The notes beneath the pieces are model-generated. The model made no database searches. It was not told the DNA's origin and saw only the letters and a program-made list of their open reading frames with translations. From Holothuria scabra (lineage: Eukaryota > Echinodermata > Holothuroidea > Aspidochirotida > Holothuriidae): 64,000 nt of DNA. Of this stretch, positions 1-9,760 are shown one piece after another. Within the stretch, counting starts at the first letter, position 1; each line of letters opens with the position of its first letter. The stretch lies in assembly GCA_037179385.1 (NCBI GenBank), contig CM074179.1, forward strand, positions 67,289,806 through 67,353,805. Direction: 5' to 3'. The translations under genes were made by a program, and so were the position numbers.

Positions 1-1250
1 CTTTCTCCAAAATTGATCGGCTAAATTTTGCACGTGTCTCCACCGCCTTTTGAAGCGGTCCGAGTGGTTAAATATTCCCGGAGGTATGACAGAGCCATTT
101 CTCAATAATAACAAATGATTAGGTGTAAGTGGAGTGGGGTTGGAAGGGTCGTCACTGATCTTGGTGAGAGGACGACCGTTTACTATGTTTTCAACTTCGC
201 AGAAAATAGTCTGCAGAATTTCATCAGTGAGCCTAACGGTTCTAGGGAAGACGGCCATCGTAACCTTCTTAAAGACACCTATCATTCTTTCCCAAACTCC
301 TCCCATGTGGGAGGCATAGGGAGGATTAAACTTCCACACCATGTCCCCCTTGACAGCGTAAGCACTTAAGAACTTCTGGGATAGTCGTTTCATACATTTC
401 CTCATCTAACTTTCCCCACTTACAAGATTAGTACCATTGTCTGAGAATACGACCTCGGGATGGCCCCTACGAGACACGAAGCGCCTAAAGGCATTAATGA
501 AGGTATCGGTATCAAGTGAATCTAATTTTTCTACGTGAATGGCCCTTACGATTAAACAAGTCAACATGCAACCGTACCGTTTGACCTCTGATCTGCCGAG
601 TTTCACGTAGAAAGGCCCCAAATCTTCGATACCCACGTAAGAGAATGGTGGCTTTTTATCTTCAATACGCTCTTTGGGTAGGTCAGCCATCAGTTGAGGG
701 TATGGCTTAGAATATAATCGTCTACACATGACACAAGCTTTGAGAATTTTTTTGGCTAAAGGTCTGGCTTAAGTGATCCAATATAATCGTCTACACGTGA
801 CACAAGCCTTGAGAATTTGTTCGGCTAAAGTTCTGGCTTTAGTGATCCAATAACTCACGCGTGATACCAGAACCCATTCAACTCCCACGTGGGCCACGTC
901 TTGGGCATCCCTAACAATGGCTTTAGCAATGACATGGTCGCCCGGAATTATGTATGGATGATCATTAGCAGAATGACATGCGCCTAGTCTACCGCCTACC
1001 CTCAGCAAACCCCTATCATCTAAGGAGGGGTTAAGCTGTCTTAGTGGACTAGCTATCCTGACTGGTTTGTAGGCGAGTAGCCTTCCAATCTCGAACGCGA
1101 AGGTCACAGACTGGGACTTACGAATAAGAACTACTTCGACCTCGCGAATATCATGTATTGATATTTTAGACTTAGACTTCTGCCAGCAAAGGTGCTTTCA
1201 AAACCGAATCCACCATGCTAGGGCTCTTTTCATCCTACACCAATATGAAT
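1..1250 (-). pseudogene. BEL/Pao integrase region (broken)
   Basis: On the minus strand, 769-1107 encodes the segment before the integrase with the typical RVGGRL motif. 406-729 encodes the catalytic core with FSDNGTN (second catalytic Asp) and 1-400 continues with HMGGVWERM (third acidic residue) and the C-terminal LTPNHLLLLR region. The first catalytic motif, usually VGIDYFGP in this family, reads VGIEDLGP, so the normal Asp is lost or shifted. Frames change near 400-410 and again at the tandem duplication around 712-849. Integrase would insert the cDNA into the genome; this copy cannot be functional. Confidence 0.85.
712..849. repeat. 69-bp direct tandem duplication inside integrase
   Basis: Bases 712-780 and 781-849 are two adjacent copies of the same ~69-bp stretch, starting ATATAATCGTCTACAC and ending near AGTGATCCAA, with several point differences. 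They lie in the zinc-binding part of the BEL integrase, repeat the Cys-x-x-Leu-Tyr segment, and put the two halves in different frames. Confidence 0.9.
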
Positions 1251-1379
1251 AATAATTCTTCAAATCCTGAATCGGGTCATTAACATCCTCATTTTCCTTG
1301 GGCACGGGGAAAACCTTACACCCAACATCTACCCCACACACTGTGACGCTACTCTGACACTTTCTTACTTCGGGGTCAC

Positions 1380-1935
1380 TCTCATCTAGAGGGGTGAGGG
1401 GACCCTGGCGCTAACCCAGTCACACATTTACAGACGCAATTTGGCGGGGCCATGAAACCATGCATCACTATCCCGCAGCTAAGAGCCTTTACACCCTCTT
1501 GTAAGCAAGTCGGCAGGGTTAGATCTACTTTCAATATGGAGCCATTGTTTGGTTTCACTGTGCTCTCTGATCAGACTCAACCTGTTCGCCACGAATACAT
1601 GGAACCTGCGAGTGTCGTTGTTTATGTACTTCAAAACAATCTCAGAGTCCGTCCGAAAAAAAAGGACTGAGTGAATTCTAGATCTAGTTCTCCTCTGAGT
1701 AGGGTATCGACCTTAACTGACAAGAATGCTGCCTGTAATTCCAGGCGCGGTATGGTACACACCTTCATTGGTGCCCCTCTACACTTACTCATGACTAATT
1801 TACGTGAATAGCGCCCAATATGTTTACACAACGAATGTAACTACAGCACCCATAACCTTTGGTTCTGGCATGGGAGAAGTGGTGAAGTTCAATCGCACTA
1901 GCATCCCATTTTCTAGGCTTAATGCAACGGGGAAA
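1380..1935 (-). pseudogene. BEL/Pao RNase H region (broken)
   Basis: The minus strand shows the family motif TIPRLELQAA near 1735-1760 with the RNase H Glu. A damaged version of the following FW-S/TDS motif reads SFFFGRTL. Further on comes RRFHVFVANRL and then a remnant of the HIES-NPAD motif. RNase H removes the RNA strand from the RNA-DNA hybrid during reverse transcription. Frames break at both ends, so it is read as part of the same dead pol gene. Confidence 0.75.
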
Positions 1936-1937
1936 TC

Positions 1938-2945
1938 TTAAAAATCTAATAGAGCCCAAGGATTGTACCCATAGGTCCCAATCGTGACTATGTCTGATGG
2001 CACTTTATCATTCCAGGGCAGTTTCAGGGCCGTTGCCTCCTGGAAGAGCAGTTCCCCAGTCATCACGAAGGGGCCTATCAAGCCTAATGGATCACATATC
2101 GATGCCACTATGCTAAGCATCTTTCTCCTCGTTACTAAGCTATTTATAGGCTTTTCAAACTCGAAGAAAAATTCGTCAGGTGAAACCATCTACTTAATCC
2201 CCAGGACTCTACTCTCGGACATTTCCTCAAGTTCACTGACTTCCTTGGCACTGCCCTCCTCAGGCACTGCGGCCAACAATTCCTTGCTATTAACTACGAA
2301 TTTGGTTAACGTGAACCCTCCATAACTTAAGGTCTGCGGTAGCTCCGTAATAATTACCTTGGCTAGCGAGTTCGAAGTAACTGAGCTTAGGCAATCATGG
2401 ATATAAAATGAATTATCCACGGTGTGTCTAGTTAAGGGATTACCAATAGGGTTAACGGCGGTTCTCCTTGAAGCATACCAGGAGCTAGAGGCACACCACA
2501 CTCCTCCGAATAAATGCGAGATCATACGTTTGCCATTGCTGTACCACAAGAATCTGAGGGCATCCCTATCCCGTAAAGGGATTTTAACGTGATTGTACAT
2601 TGCCTCTATATCGGCTTGAGTAGCAATGCAATGTTGGCGGAACCGTAACAACCCAGGCAAAAGCTTATTTACCATGTCCGGGCCTTGCATGCAACGGTCG
2701 TTCAACGACTGACCTTTAAACTTACTAGCGCAGTCAAAAACAACCCTGAGCTTGTCTGGTTTTTTGTCAGAAAACACGGCATGGTGGGGGAGGTACCAAA
2801 TCCTATCAGCTGCGAGAAGGTCACTATGCAGGACCTCTTCTGCATAACCCTTTTCCAAAAGTTTTGTTATCTCTGCATTATACCGATCGTAAATTCCCTC
2901 TTTCAACAGCCTCTTGTGCAAGCTATATAGTCTGGTTTTGGCCAT
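1938..2945 (-). pseudogene. BEL/Pao reverse transcriptase and A17 segment (broken)
   Basis: The 251-codon frame at 2190-2945 carries YLPHHAVF, LRVVFDCAS and ADIEAM, the last with the first catalytic Asp at about residue 112. The key YVDD motif of BEL elements reads YIHD (about residues 181-184), so one of the paired catalytic aspartates is His. The following FG-TSSP segment is also scrambled. 1938-2189 continues with the Peptidase_A17-type segment SICDPLGLIGP in a frame that needs a shift at about 2190. The missing Asp and the shift make it inactive. Confidence 0.85.
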
Positions 2946-2996
2946 GACAAAGTTGTTGGGAAGCGACTCCGACGTATTCCTCCATGGTATGGGTAG

Positions 2997-3860
2997 CTAG
3001 TAGTGACCGTCAACTCTCCTACATTCTTTGTCCCACAGGTCTATAACTAGCCTGTCTTCATGCGACCAGGAAGACAACCCTATGCCCTCATCTTCAATTT
3101 CCCACAAGCGAGAGACGTCGTAACGTTCAGGTGAAGCAGATACGAAGTTCGAAATAACTTTGCGACTAGGAACCTTCATGGGATGCTGCCCATTCACTCA
3201 CCAAACGAATAGGGTCCTAACAGCATACGGCTCTCCTGGCTTGCCCGGACGTACCTCTAACGGTAGAAGAGCTTCCGAGTTGTCTTGACTAAAAAATCAG
3301 TAAAAAAAGTCAGTAAATCAACTGACAAGCTATCTGTTTGATACGCAGGCATGGGACCGAGACCATCTAGGAGGGAATAGCACGCGGTCTCGATACGTGT
3401 ACTCTTAACAGGTATCTCATCGACCACATAAACCGTGAACAATGCCAAAGTTTCGCCAGATTCAGAAGAAAGAGAGATGTCTACCGCTTCGGATTTTTGA
3501 GGGCCAGATTTATTCAATGTTCTAAGCTGGAACTCGTACGATTTGCCGATAATTCCTACCCGCCTACTCAGGGCCCTTGAGCAAAATGAATAGCTCGAAC
3601 CGCTATCTAATAAAGCATTCAACTTACAAGCATCATTAACAACCACTTGAACTAAAGGCATATATGTGCCTTCATTGGGATAAAAACCAGCATTCGACAC
3701 TTGAACATCATTTGATGTATCTGAACTAGAAACATTTGCTACATTATCATTAAGGTGGATGTACTTGGTGTGTTTTTTTCCACACCCAAGAACGCTACAC
3801 ACGGAGCCTTTGCCACAGTTTTCGGTTTTATGTGATAAGAGTAGACAATTATGACACAAT
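2997..3860 (-). pseudogene. BEL/Pao zinc knuckle and aspartic protease (DUF1758-like)
   Basis: 3257-3859 begins with a Cys-x-x-Cys ... His ... Cys zinc knuckle (CHNCLLLSHKTENC) and a second Cys/His group. It then has ALLDSGSS, which carries the Asp-Ser-Gly of the retroelement aspartic protease. A break near 3200-3257 separates it from 2997-3197, which keeps the LWEIED linker that normally joins protease and reverse transcriptase in BEL elements. The product would cut the Gag-Pol polyprotein. Confidence 0.82.
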
Positions 3861-3914
3861 TTGTGGCGAATGACAACATCCAGTCTTTCTGTGGGACTGA
3901 TTTGTTTAAACTTT

Positions 3915-4940
3915 TCACAATGCCACTAACGATGCAGTTGGTTGCACAATACACAAGGGGATGGACTTGGCGTAAGTTCCTCGCTTCAATTGAGTGTCTT
4001 TGTCGCTTGGGTGCCCAGTAGCCCCGCCCTTGGCTTCAGATAAAGAAACAGAGCAGTTTTCAGATGAAGTCCTTTGCTCACTCTTAAACCTGTCTGAAGG
4101 CTTGGGATACCCACTCCCGTAAACGGGGTCATTAACTTCAACAGCAATTTCATTTGCAAATTCGACGAATTCCTTGAAAGTTGGATAAGAGTCGTTGGAC
4201 TTCTTAGATTTTAGAGCCCGATTTTTCCATTTCACTTGAATGTAATTATGAAATCTACCCATCATTTCACATATTACCGATAGCGAATTAACTTCCTGTA
4301 AGGTCTTTAATTGTGAGAGAACAAGCGATGCGTTTTTAATGTCGTCCGACAATTGCTGTATCTGCTGAGGCGTTTTAACCTCCTTCCCAAATTTTACTTT
4401 CCGAACAAGGCGCTTAGTTACTAAATACGGATTATCGAAGCGATCATCTAGGATTCTACTCGCTTGGGCGTAGCCGCTGGAGCCCCCAATTAACTGACAC
4501 CCTCTAATAACCTCCTTAGCCGACCCACCAGTGTACTGCATCAATCTAGATAATTTCAAATCATCATCATCACACACTTTGTCTACATTTGCTTCAAACG
4601 CCCTGATGAACTGATGAAAATATAGGGGATTACCATGAAACACTCCTAGTTCAACCTTTGGTAAGTTGAGGGGATGTAAAAATTCTTTGTTTGACGTGTT
4701 ACCTGAGTTTGAGTCAGCACCAATGGATTTTTGTTCAACTTTAGCAGTTTTAGACGATAATTTGGTGTTTTTAACCAAGTCTAAGACAGAGATGTAATCT
4801 CTTTGTTTCTCAGAAAAGTAATTATCACTTTCATCGATATCGGTCTCCTGAGTATGTGTCTCATGGTAGCTATTATGAGCTAATGTAAATTTCTTAAAAA
4901 GATCTTTTAGAGTGATGACATGGTCGTCAATGTCGTCCAT
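3915..4940 (-). CDS. BEL/Pao Gag (DUF1759 type), 341 codons
   Basis: This is the longest open frame of the first BEL element. It starts with an acidic N-terminus (MDDIDDHV), and its first ATG is the natural 5' end of the polyprotein. The central LPKVELGVFHGNPLYFHQF and later YTGGSAKEVIRGC motifs are typical of the DUF1759 Gag of BEL/Pao elements, which forms the virus-like particle. The C-terminal ~25 residues lose similarity where the frame slips relative to the zinc knuckle frame at 3860, so the frame is open but the gene is not intact. Confidence 0.85.
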   Translation of the reverse strand: MDDIDDHVITLKDLFKKFTLAHNSYHETHTQETDIDESDNYFSEKQRDYISVLDLVKNTKLSSKTAKVEQKSIGADSNSGNTSNKEFLHPLNLPKVELGVFHGNPLYFHQFIRAFEANVDKVCDDDDLKLSRLMQYTGGSAKEVIRGCQLIGGSSGYAQASRILDDRFDNPYLVTKRLVRKVKFGKEVKTPQQIQQLSDDIKNASLVLSQLKTLQEVNSLSVICEMMGRFHNYIQVKWKNRALKSKKSNDSYPTFKEFVEFANEIAVEVNDPVYGSGYPKPSDRFKSEQRTSSENCSVSLSEAKGGATGHPSDKDTQLKRGTYAKSIPLCIVQPTASLVAL

Positions 4941-5454
4941 GTCATCTTCAGCAATACATTGCCTTATGTAGTTGACTTCTTTAGTTAACGGCCCTCTTCG
5001 CTGAAGACGTCGCCATCTTTGCCATTTTCGAAGGTGGGGTGGTCACCACAACGTACAGGAGGATGACGGTGAAGCACAAAGGCGATAAGAACCTCAACGT
5101 CACACTGAGTCGGGAAACTGACAAACTGCATACGTTGACGGCCAGGGCTGACCAAGGAGGCGAACTGGTTCTAACGATTTTTTTCACTGTCACTGTGTGT
5201 GGCTCGAAATAATTACACGGGAGAAGTGTTCCGTGTTTCATCCCTTTATTCTCACTCATGCCGTTGAGGCACGGTGAAACTAGACAAAAACCAACAAAAA
5301 ATTATTTAGAAAAGAAGAACAATAATACGTCACTTGAATGATATGTACAGGTATTCTGAAAAATGCAAATTTTAGACATAAAACATGCAAATAGATACAG
5401 ACAGAAACGAAACACGACAGAGGTAACTCGGTTAACATTTCCAGCCGGGTACAC

Positions 5455-5500
5455 ACACCAACACACACACACACATACACACACTCAAAAACACACAAAC
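5455..5500. repeat. (AC)n microsatellite
   Basis: An imperfect CA dinucleotide run with interruptions. It is the source of a spurious Cys/Val-rich frame on the minus strand. Confidence 0.9.
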
Positions 5501-5574
5501 ATGCAACTCCTCCAAAAAAATGCTATTTCTGCTTCGACTTACAAAATCGTTACGGGGTTATAGCGTCACACACA

Positions 5575-5662
5575 ATGAGGCGACTGCGGGTAACTGGGTT
5601 GACTGGGGTGACTGGGATAACGGCGGTGACAGGGATAACGGCGTTGACTGGGGTAAAACCTG
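5575..5662. repeat. Short GACTGGG(G/A)TAAC-like minisatellite
   Basis: About six degenerate units of 12-18 bp built from GACTGGGGT, GACTGGGATAACGGCG and similar words follow each other head to tail. Confidence 0.7.
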
Positions 5663-5806
5663 TTACGGAAAATTAATGGATTCCGAGTAACCCTTGAACA
5701 AATACTCATTACATGCAAAACATTTTAAATGTCACAGGGCACTCACAAAACAGCTGATGTGTAGTCAGGAGGAATAAAACATTTTTAAAAACCCCTTGAC
5801 GCAGAC

Positions 5807-5845
5807 GATATATAAAACCCGGCCTGAACGGTTATCATACAGCAA
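5807..5845 (+). promoter_or_regulatory. Possible TATA-type core promoter
   Basis: TATATAAAA at 5809-5817 is followed about 28 bp later by TCATAC, which fits an initiator, and then by an ATG at 5847. No recognisable gene follows on the plus strand. It could be an LTR promoter relic or chance in AT-rich DNA. Confidence 0.25.
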
Positions 5846-7954
5846 CATGGTAAACCAATATAGTAACATACGAGGTCAGACATTACTTCGCGAAACTTAG
5901 TCTAATTAACTTACTGTAATTAAGAAGAGATAAGCTAATAAACTTACTCAGAAAATAAAACGGGCGGTGACCAGAGGATGCGGGTAAACACAACGAGAAG
6001 GAGAACAGAAGTGAACAGCATCGGCACGCGAGTCCACCCGACTCAAAGAGAAACACCTGCGTGCATTCCTGACACTCGTACATACTTGGAACCCGGCCAA
6101 GTGAATACCAGAGGTCGACCGAGAAACTTATCGGTGACGATAAAACTTTTATTTCGTCCACACAAATACAAGTACATGATTAGAAATGGTACAGTTAAAG
6201 TATGAACGTGATGCTAGAATAAACATAAAAGTGTCTAACAAAGCTGGCCTCCTACTTTCACAGTTGTTCTGGATATCACAATCTACGGAGTGCTTCACTC
6301 ATTTGAATTCCTTTGGAGTTCTTTTTCAAGTACTGAGAGAGATTTGCCTTCCACTAAGATAGCCTATAGAGTTCTCTCATAAGATTTTCAGTTTGACAAC
6401 TTTGAAGATGTTTACGGCCACTTCATGTTGGAAATGAGTCAAAGGTAATTCAGTCAAAGGTGGTTGGCACACTTGTGACTGTTTTTTCTTACAATGCAGT
6501 CTAAGAAAGTACAGGTACAATACACTTTACCGAGTTTGTGCACACAAGTGAGATGGTTTTCATGTTAAATTTGACCCTTTGACCCAGCCGAATGTCTCAA
6601 CTTTGTCTATTAGTTTCGAAATTGCCTATAGTATATGACGATGAGAACTTGCACTCAATATCATATGACATGTCTAGCGGTCAAGGGAGGCGATTTGTTT
6701 TAAATATTGAATGGGGCCGGGTGTGTCAACTTTTTAGATCCTAAAAATACTTCATTCAAAAGCAAAGTTTAATGTACGAAACCTGGTTTCTCAAAAATTT
6801 TCAAAGGGGATGGAATGTCTCCCGAAGGTCTCCTCACGGATCCTAAATTTGTTTTTTGTTTCAGATCCCCACATTCTGTAATACATACTCCAAAAGGTAG
6901 TATACGTAGCATCAAATCTTTCAAATATTCAAAGAGAAATAGGATGCTTCTAAAGAACCTTGCATATTACAGGAAAGATATCTTTCACAAGCATGATCAA
7001 ATATTACACCGAGAAAGAGACAACTTGAAATTCACTTTTTACGAAAACATATTCTCAATGCTGAAAACATAAAAAAGCACCAGTGCATGTGACAAAAGGG
7101 ATTGGATTTAAAGAAAAGAAAAACAGTGAAATATATATGAATCACATGAAAAGGAAATCTTCAGTTTCAACAGTACTGAAACAAATGTGACATGAAGTAC
7201 AAAAGTTGATCAAAGGCAAGTGAACTGTGGTTTTGCGCGGCAGGTATAAAAACTATCCCAAGAAGCACAGCCTTTGAATATAACAATCAACATGTTATAC
7301 ATGTTGCTAACTGCTTTGTGAGTTAAACATAGTCGCCGAATTCTTTTCCCATATAATATCTGCTTTGGCCAATCCCATAAAAATCGACAAGCAGTGGCCC
7401 AGGTTTGCTACCAAATGATTTCCTCATGGGTGCAGACCTTCTAGGACATAAAATAATTAGGTTATAGGGGTTTCCATACTAGTTGCTACACCATACATGT
7501 AAAGTGATACGAAATAAGAACTCAGGGGTCACTGAGTGTCACTTTAATGTTTCTTTTGGTGTTCGGTGCCTTTTTGCCCCAAATAGGGCTCTGAGCCCAA
7601 AACTTTCGATCTACTACCATGCTGCAGTGTATTTTGACCCTTAATACTTTAACTTGTCACGTCAAGTGAATGTCCAGGCCTACCCATCGCCAAAAGACCA
7701 AATGATGATTCGGTACTTCCGGTTCTTGAACTAAGTTTCTCTGTCAACAGGGCAAATGATTATGCTGTAAGGCCCCTGGGTTATCTTATGTCACGGAAAT
7801 TAGAAAAAAAAACTTTTGCTTCTCTTTAGTGGATTTCATGCAACGTACCATCGAAATTTCCAAATGAATGAAAAGTTCCACATGTCGTAGTTTCAACATT
7901 AATTTTTGGGGTCCTTAGTATTGATACGGGCCTATTACCATTCGAAACTCACAT

Positions 7955-8450
7955 GGGCCCCTTCGGTACATGAACGTACATATTTAGTACATAATCTTAC
8001 GAATTCGGTACATGTACGTATGCAATCGGTACATGTACGTATGCAATCAGTACATGAACGTATGAAGCCAGTACATGATGTGTGCAATCAGTATACATCA
8101 TCGTAAGCAGTTAGTACATAAACATGTACTTTTACTACATCGCATGAGTTTAGATGATCATCATATATCGGTGAGCCTTTCGGCGGACTTCTTGCACGCC
8201 GAAAGGCTCACTCAGTATGGCATGCGGAAGGGACAATAATAACATGATGATCATACGTTTTTACACGTACAAAATGTGTTGTTAGATGTACAACGTCTGT
8301 TTTTACATGGACATCGAAACGTACAACATAATGAACGTATGGTTTTAGTATATGATGGTGTATATTAACATCATGATCGTATGAAGTAAGTACATCATCG
8401 TATATTTTTGGTACATGAACTTATATTTTTAGTACATCATCATATGCGGT
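7955..8450. repeat. 21-bp minisatellite (GTACATGAACGTATGCAATCA-like)
   Basis: Degenerate 21-bp units such as CGGTACATGTACGTATGCAAT run head to tail at about 7965-8110. They resume in more diverged form at 8250-8440 on the other side of a strong hairpin. Because 21 is a multiple of three, one frame reads a Val-His-x-Arg-Met-like heptad, which is a by-product and not a protein. Confidence 0.8.
8171..8211. repeat. Perfect 15-bp inverted repeat with 11-nt loop
   Basis: GTGAGCCTTTCGGCG (8171-8185) is perfectly complementary to 8197-8211. A third, diverged copy of the left arm (GGTGAGTCTTTTGGCG) lies near 8451-8466 at the far edge of the minisatellite, so the motif brackets the second half of the array. 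Confidence 0.9.
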
Positions 8451-8559
8451 GAGTCTTTTGGCGTGTCATACCTTTTAGCATATATCTGAGATAGTATGTC
8501 GACTAAAGATCGTTGTGGTTACATAATGTTACCACAAGGATTGCAGATTGAGGTTTCTC

Positions 8560-9760
8560 GGCGACATTCACGGAGCTCACGAAAATTTTTTGCCTCTTTA
8601 GGACGAAATATTTAAAGATTAAAAGCCTATTTTGAAGCAAATGTTAGAGGAACGGCATTGTAGCAGCTCGGAAAAGTTCTCTGATTGCTACATGAGCGAC
8701 TATGCACTTACTGCACTATAGGTTACAATTTAGGGCGGGCGGAGCGCGCAGAAAAGTTTGCATTTAAAGAACTAACAAATACAAATATGGAGCATTCATT
8801 AGGAAGACTTCGGAATTTTATGAAGGAAAAGTTGGGAAAACCGCACTGTATTTGAAGGGTGGTTTGAATGGCAAATTTCCAAATTTTCACTTTTTCGAGC
8901 CAGGGGGCAATCGCCCTCTACCTCCTGTGGCTACATCACTGCTCTACAACTTAGAGCATTGATTTCATTTTGACTTTTCAATAACTAAAGAATCCATCTA
9001 CACAGATTCCTCATCTGACAGGGTTTAAAGGTATCTAATGATAGGTATATATGAGAGCATTTGAGCACGTAGGCCAGTAGTTCCTGCCTGGAATATAAAG
9101 TCTTGCTGGAAAGACTATCTCAGTTGGCGAGGAGTGCTCAGAAAATTTTGAAAAATCGCGACCCCTCAGACAGCCGGAAATTGCATGTCTCCGATTTTTC
9201 CTTCAAGTGTGAACACCGTTGTGTCAAGGACGTTTTGCGACGCCCTAAGCGCGCCGAAATTTTTGCCCCTTTTAAACAAATATATGTGGATAAAGAGCTT
9301 GTATAACAGAAAGCTTCGGATTCTTGGATTAGGAAATTTAAAGAGTTGGGGGATTACTAAAGAATCTGCACTTCTTACATATATTGGTGGCAAATCCCAG
9401 AATGATTTCACGACGGCTGAGTCGCTGTTGCTACATAGTGTTATCCAGGGAGCCCCTTGGTGTTATCTAAGAACTGACACTCTCCGATGACATATATATC
9501 AATATATCTGCCTGTGTTTCTTAAAGTTATGGAATCACATTTGGTAAATATCCGATTTTGTCAATTCCAAAGCTCTGAAAAGTTTACCAAACTTATTTTC
9601 AAACGAGAAAAAAGGCATTTTATATTGCGTTTTGCGGCGTGCTAAGCGCGCCGGAAGTTTTGCTTCTTTTGAGATGCGGAAACATGAAAAGAGGGGTTCG
9701 ACCCCTTCATTTTTCACTGTGGGGCTCTCGCCCCCAGCCCACTGCTTCCTACGCCCTTGG
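8560..9760. mobile_element. Fragments of a hAT-like non-autonomous family
   Basis: A terminus-like sequence ends at 8941 (reverse complement CAGTGATGTAGCCAC), resembling the CAGTGGCGTAGCCA ends seen elsewhere in the window. Words such as AAGCGCGCCGAAATTTTTG near 9250 and 9645 recur in the elements at 28-31 kb. No matching second end or target duplication was found. Confidence 0.4.

Larger units (their letters stand above)
1..5050 (-). mobile_element. BEL/Pao LTR retrotransposon, decayed, truncated at window edge
   Basis: Read on the minus strand the domain order is gag, zinc knuckle and aspartic protease, reverse transcriptase, RNase H, integrase, which is the BEL/Pao order. The frame is broken in at least six places, so this is a dead copy. 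The distal end of pol runs off base 1, so the 3' LTR is outside the window. A TGGTGACC stretch on the minus strand at 5041-5048 resembles a primer binding site next to a 5' LTR, but no second LTR is visible to confirm this. It differs clearly in protein sequence from the young BEL element at 53-60 kb, so it is a separate lineage and not a duplicate. Confidence 0.9.
5050..7900. other. No recognisable gene
   Basis: Apart from the two small repeats and the TATA-like site listed separately, I see only short frames without family motifs. The first few hundred bases are probably the leader or LTR of the adjacent BEL element. Confidence 0.6.

Noticed and set aside
1..5050. That the two BEL elements are duplicates of one another
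   Set aside because: Their Gag and Pol protein sequences differ throughout and they share no long nucleotide identity.
7955..8450. Possible CRISPR or coding heptad repeat in the 21-bp array
   Set aside because: There are no spacers. The heptad is a consequence of a 21-bp period, and other frames are equally open or closed.
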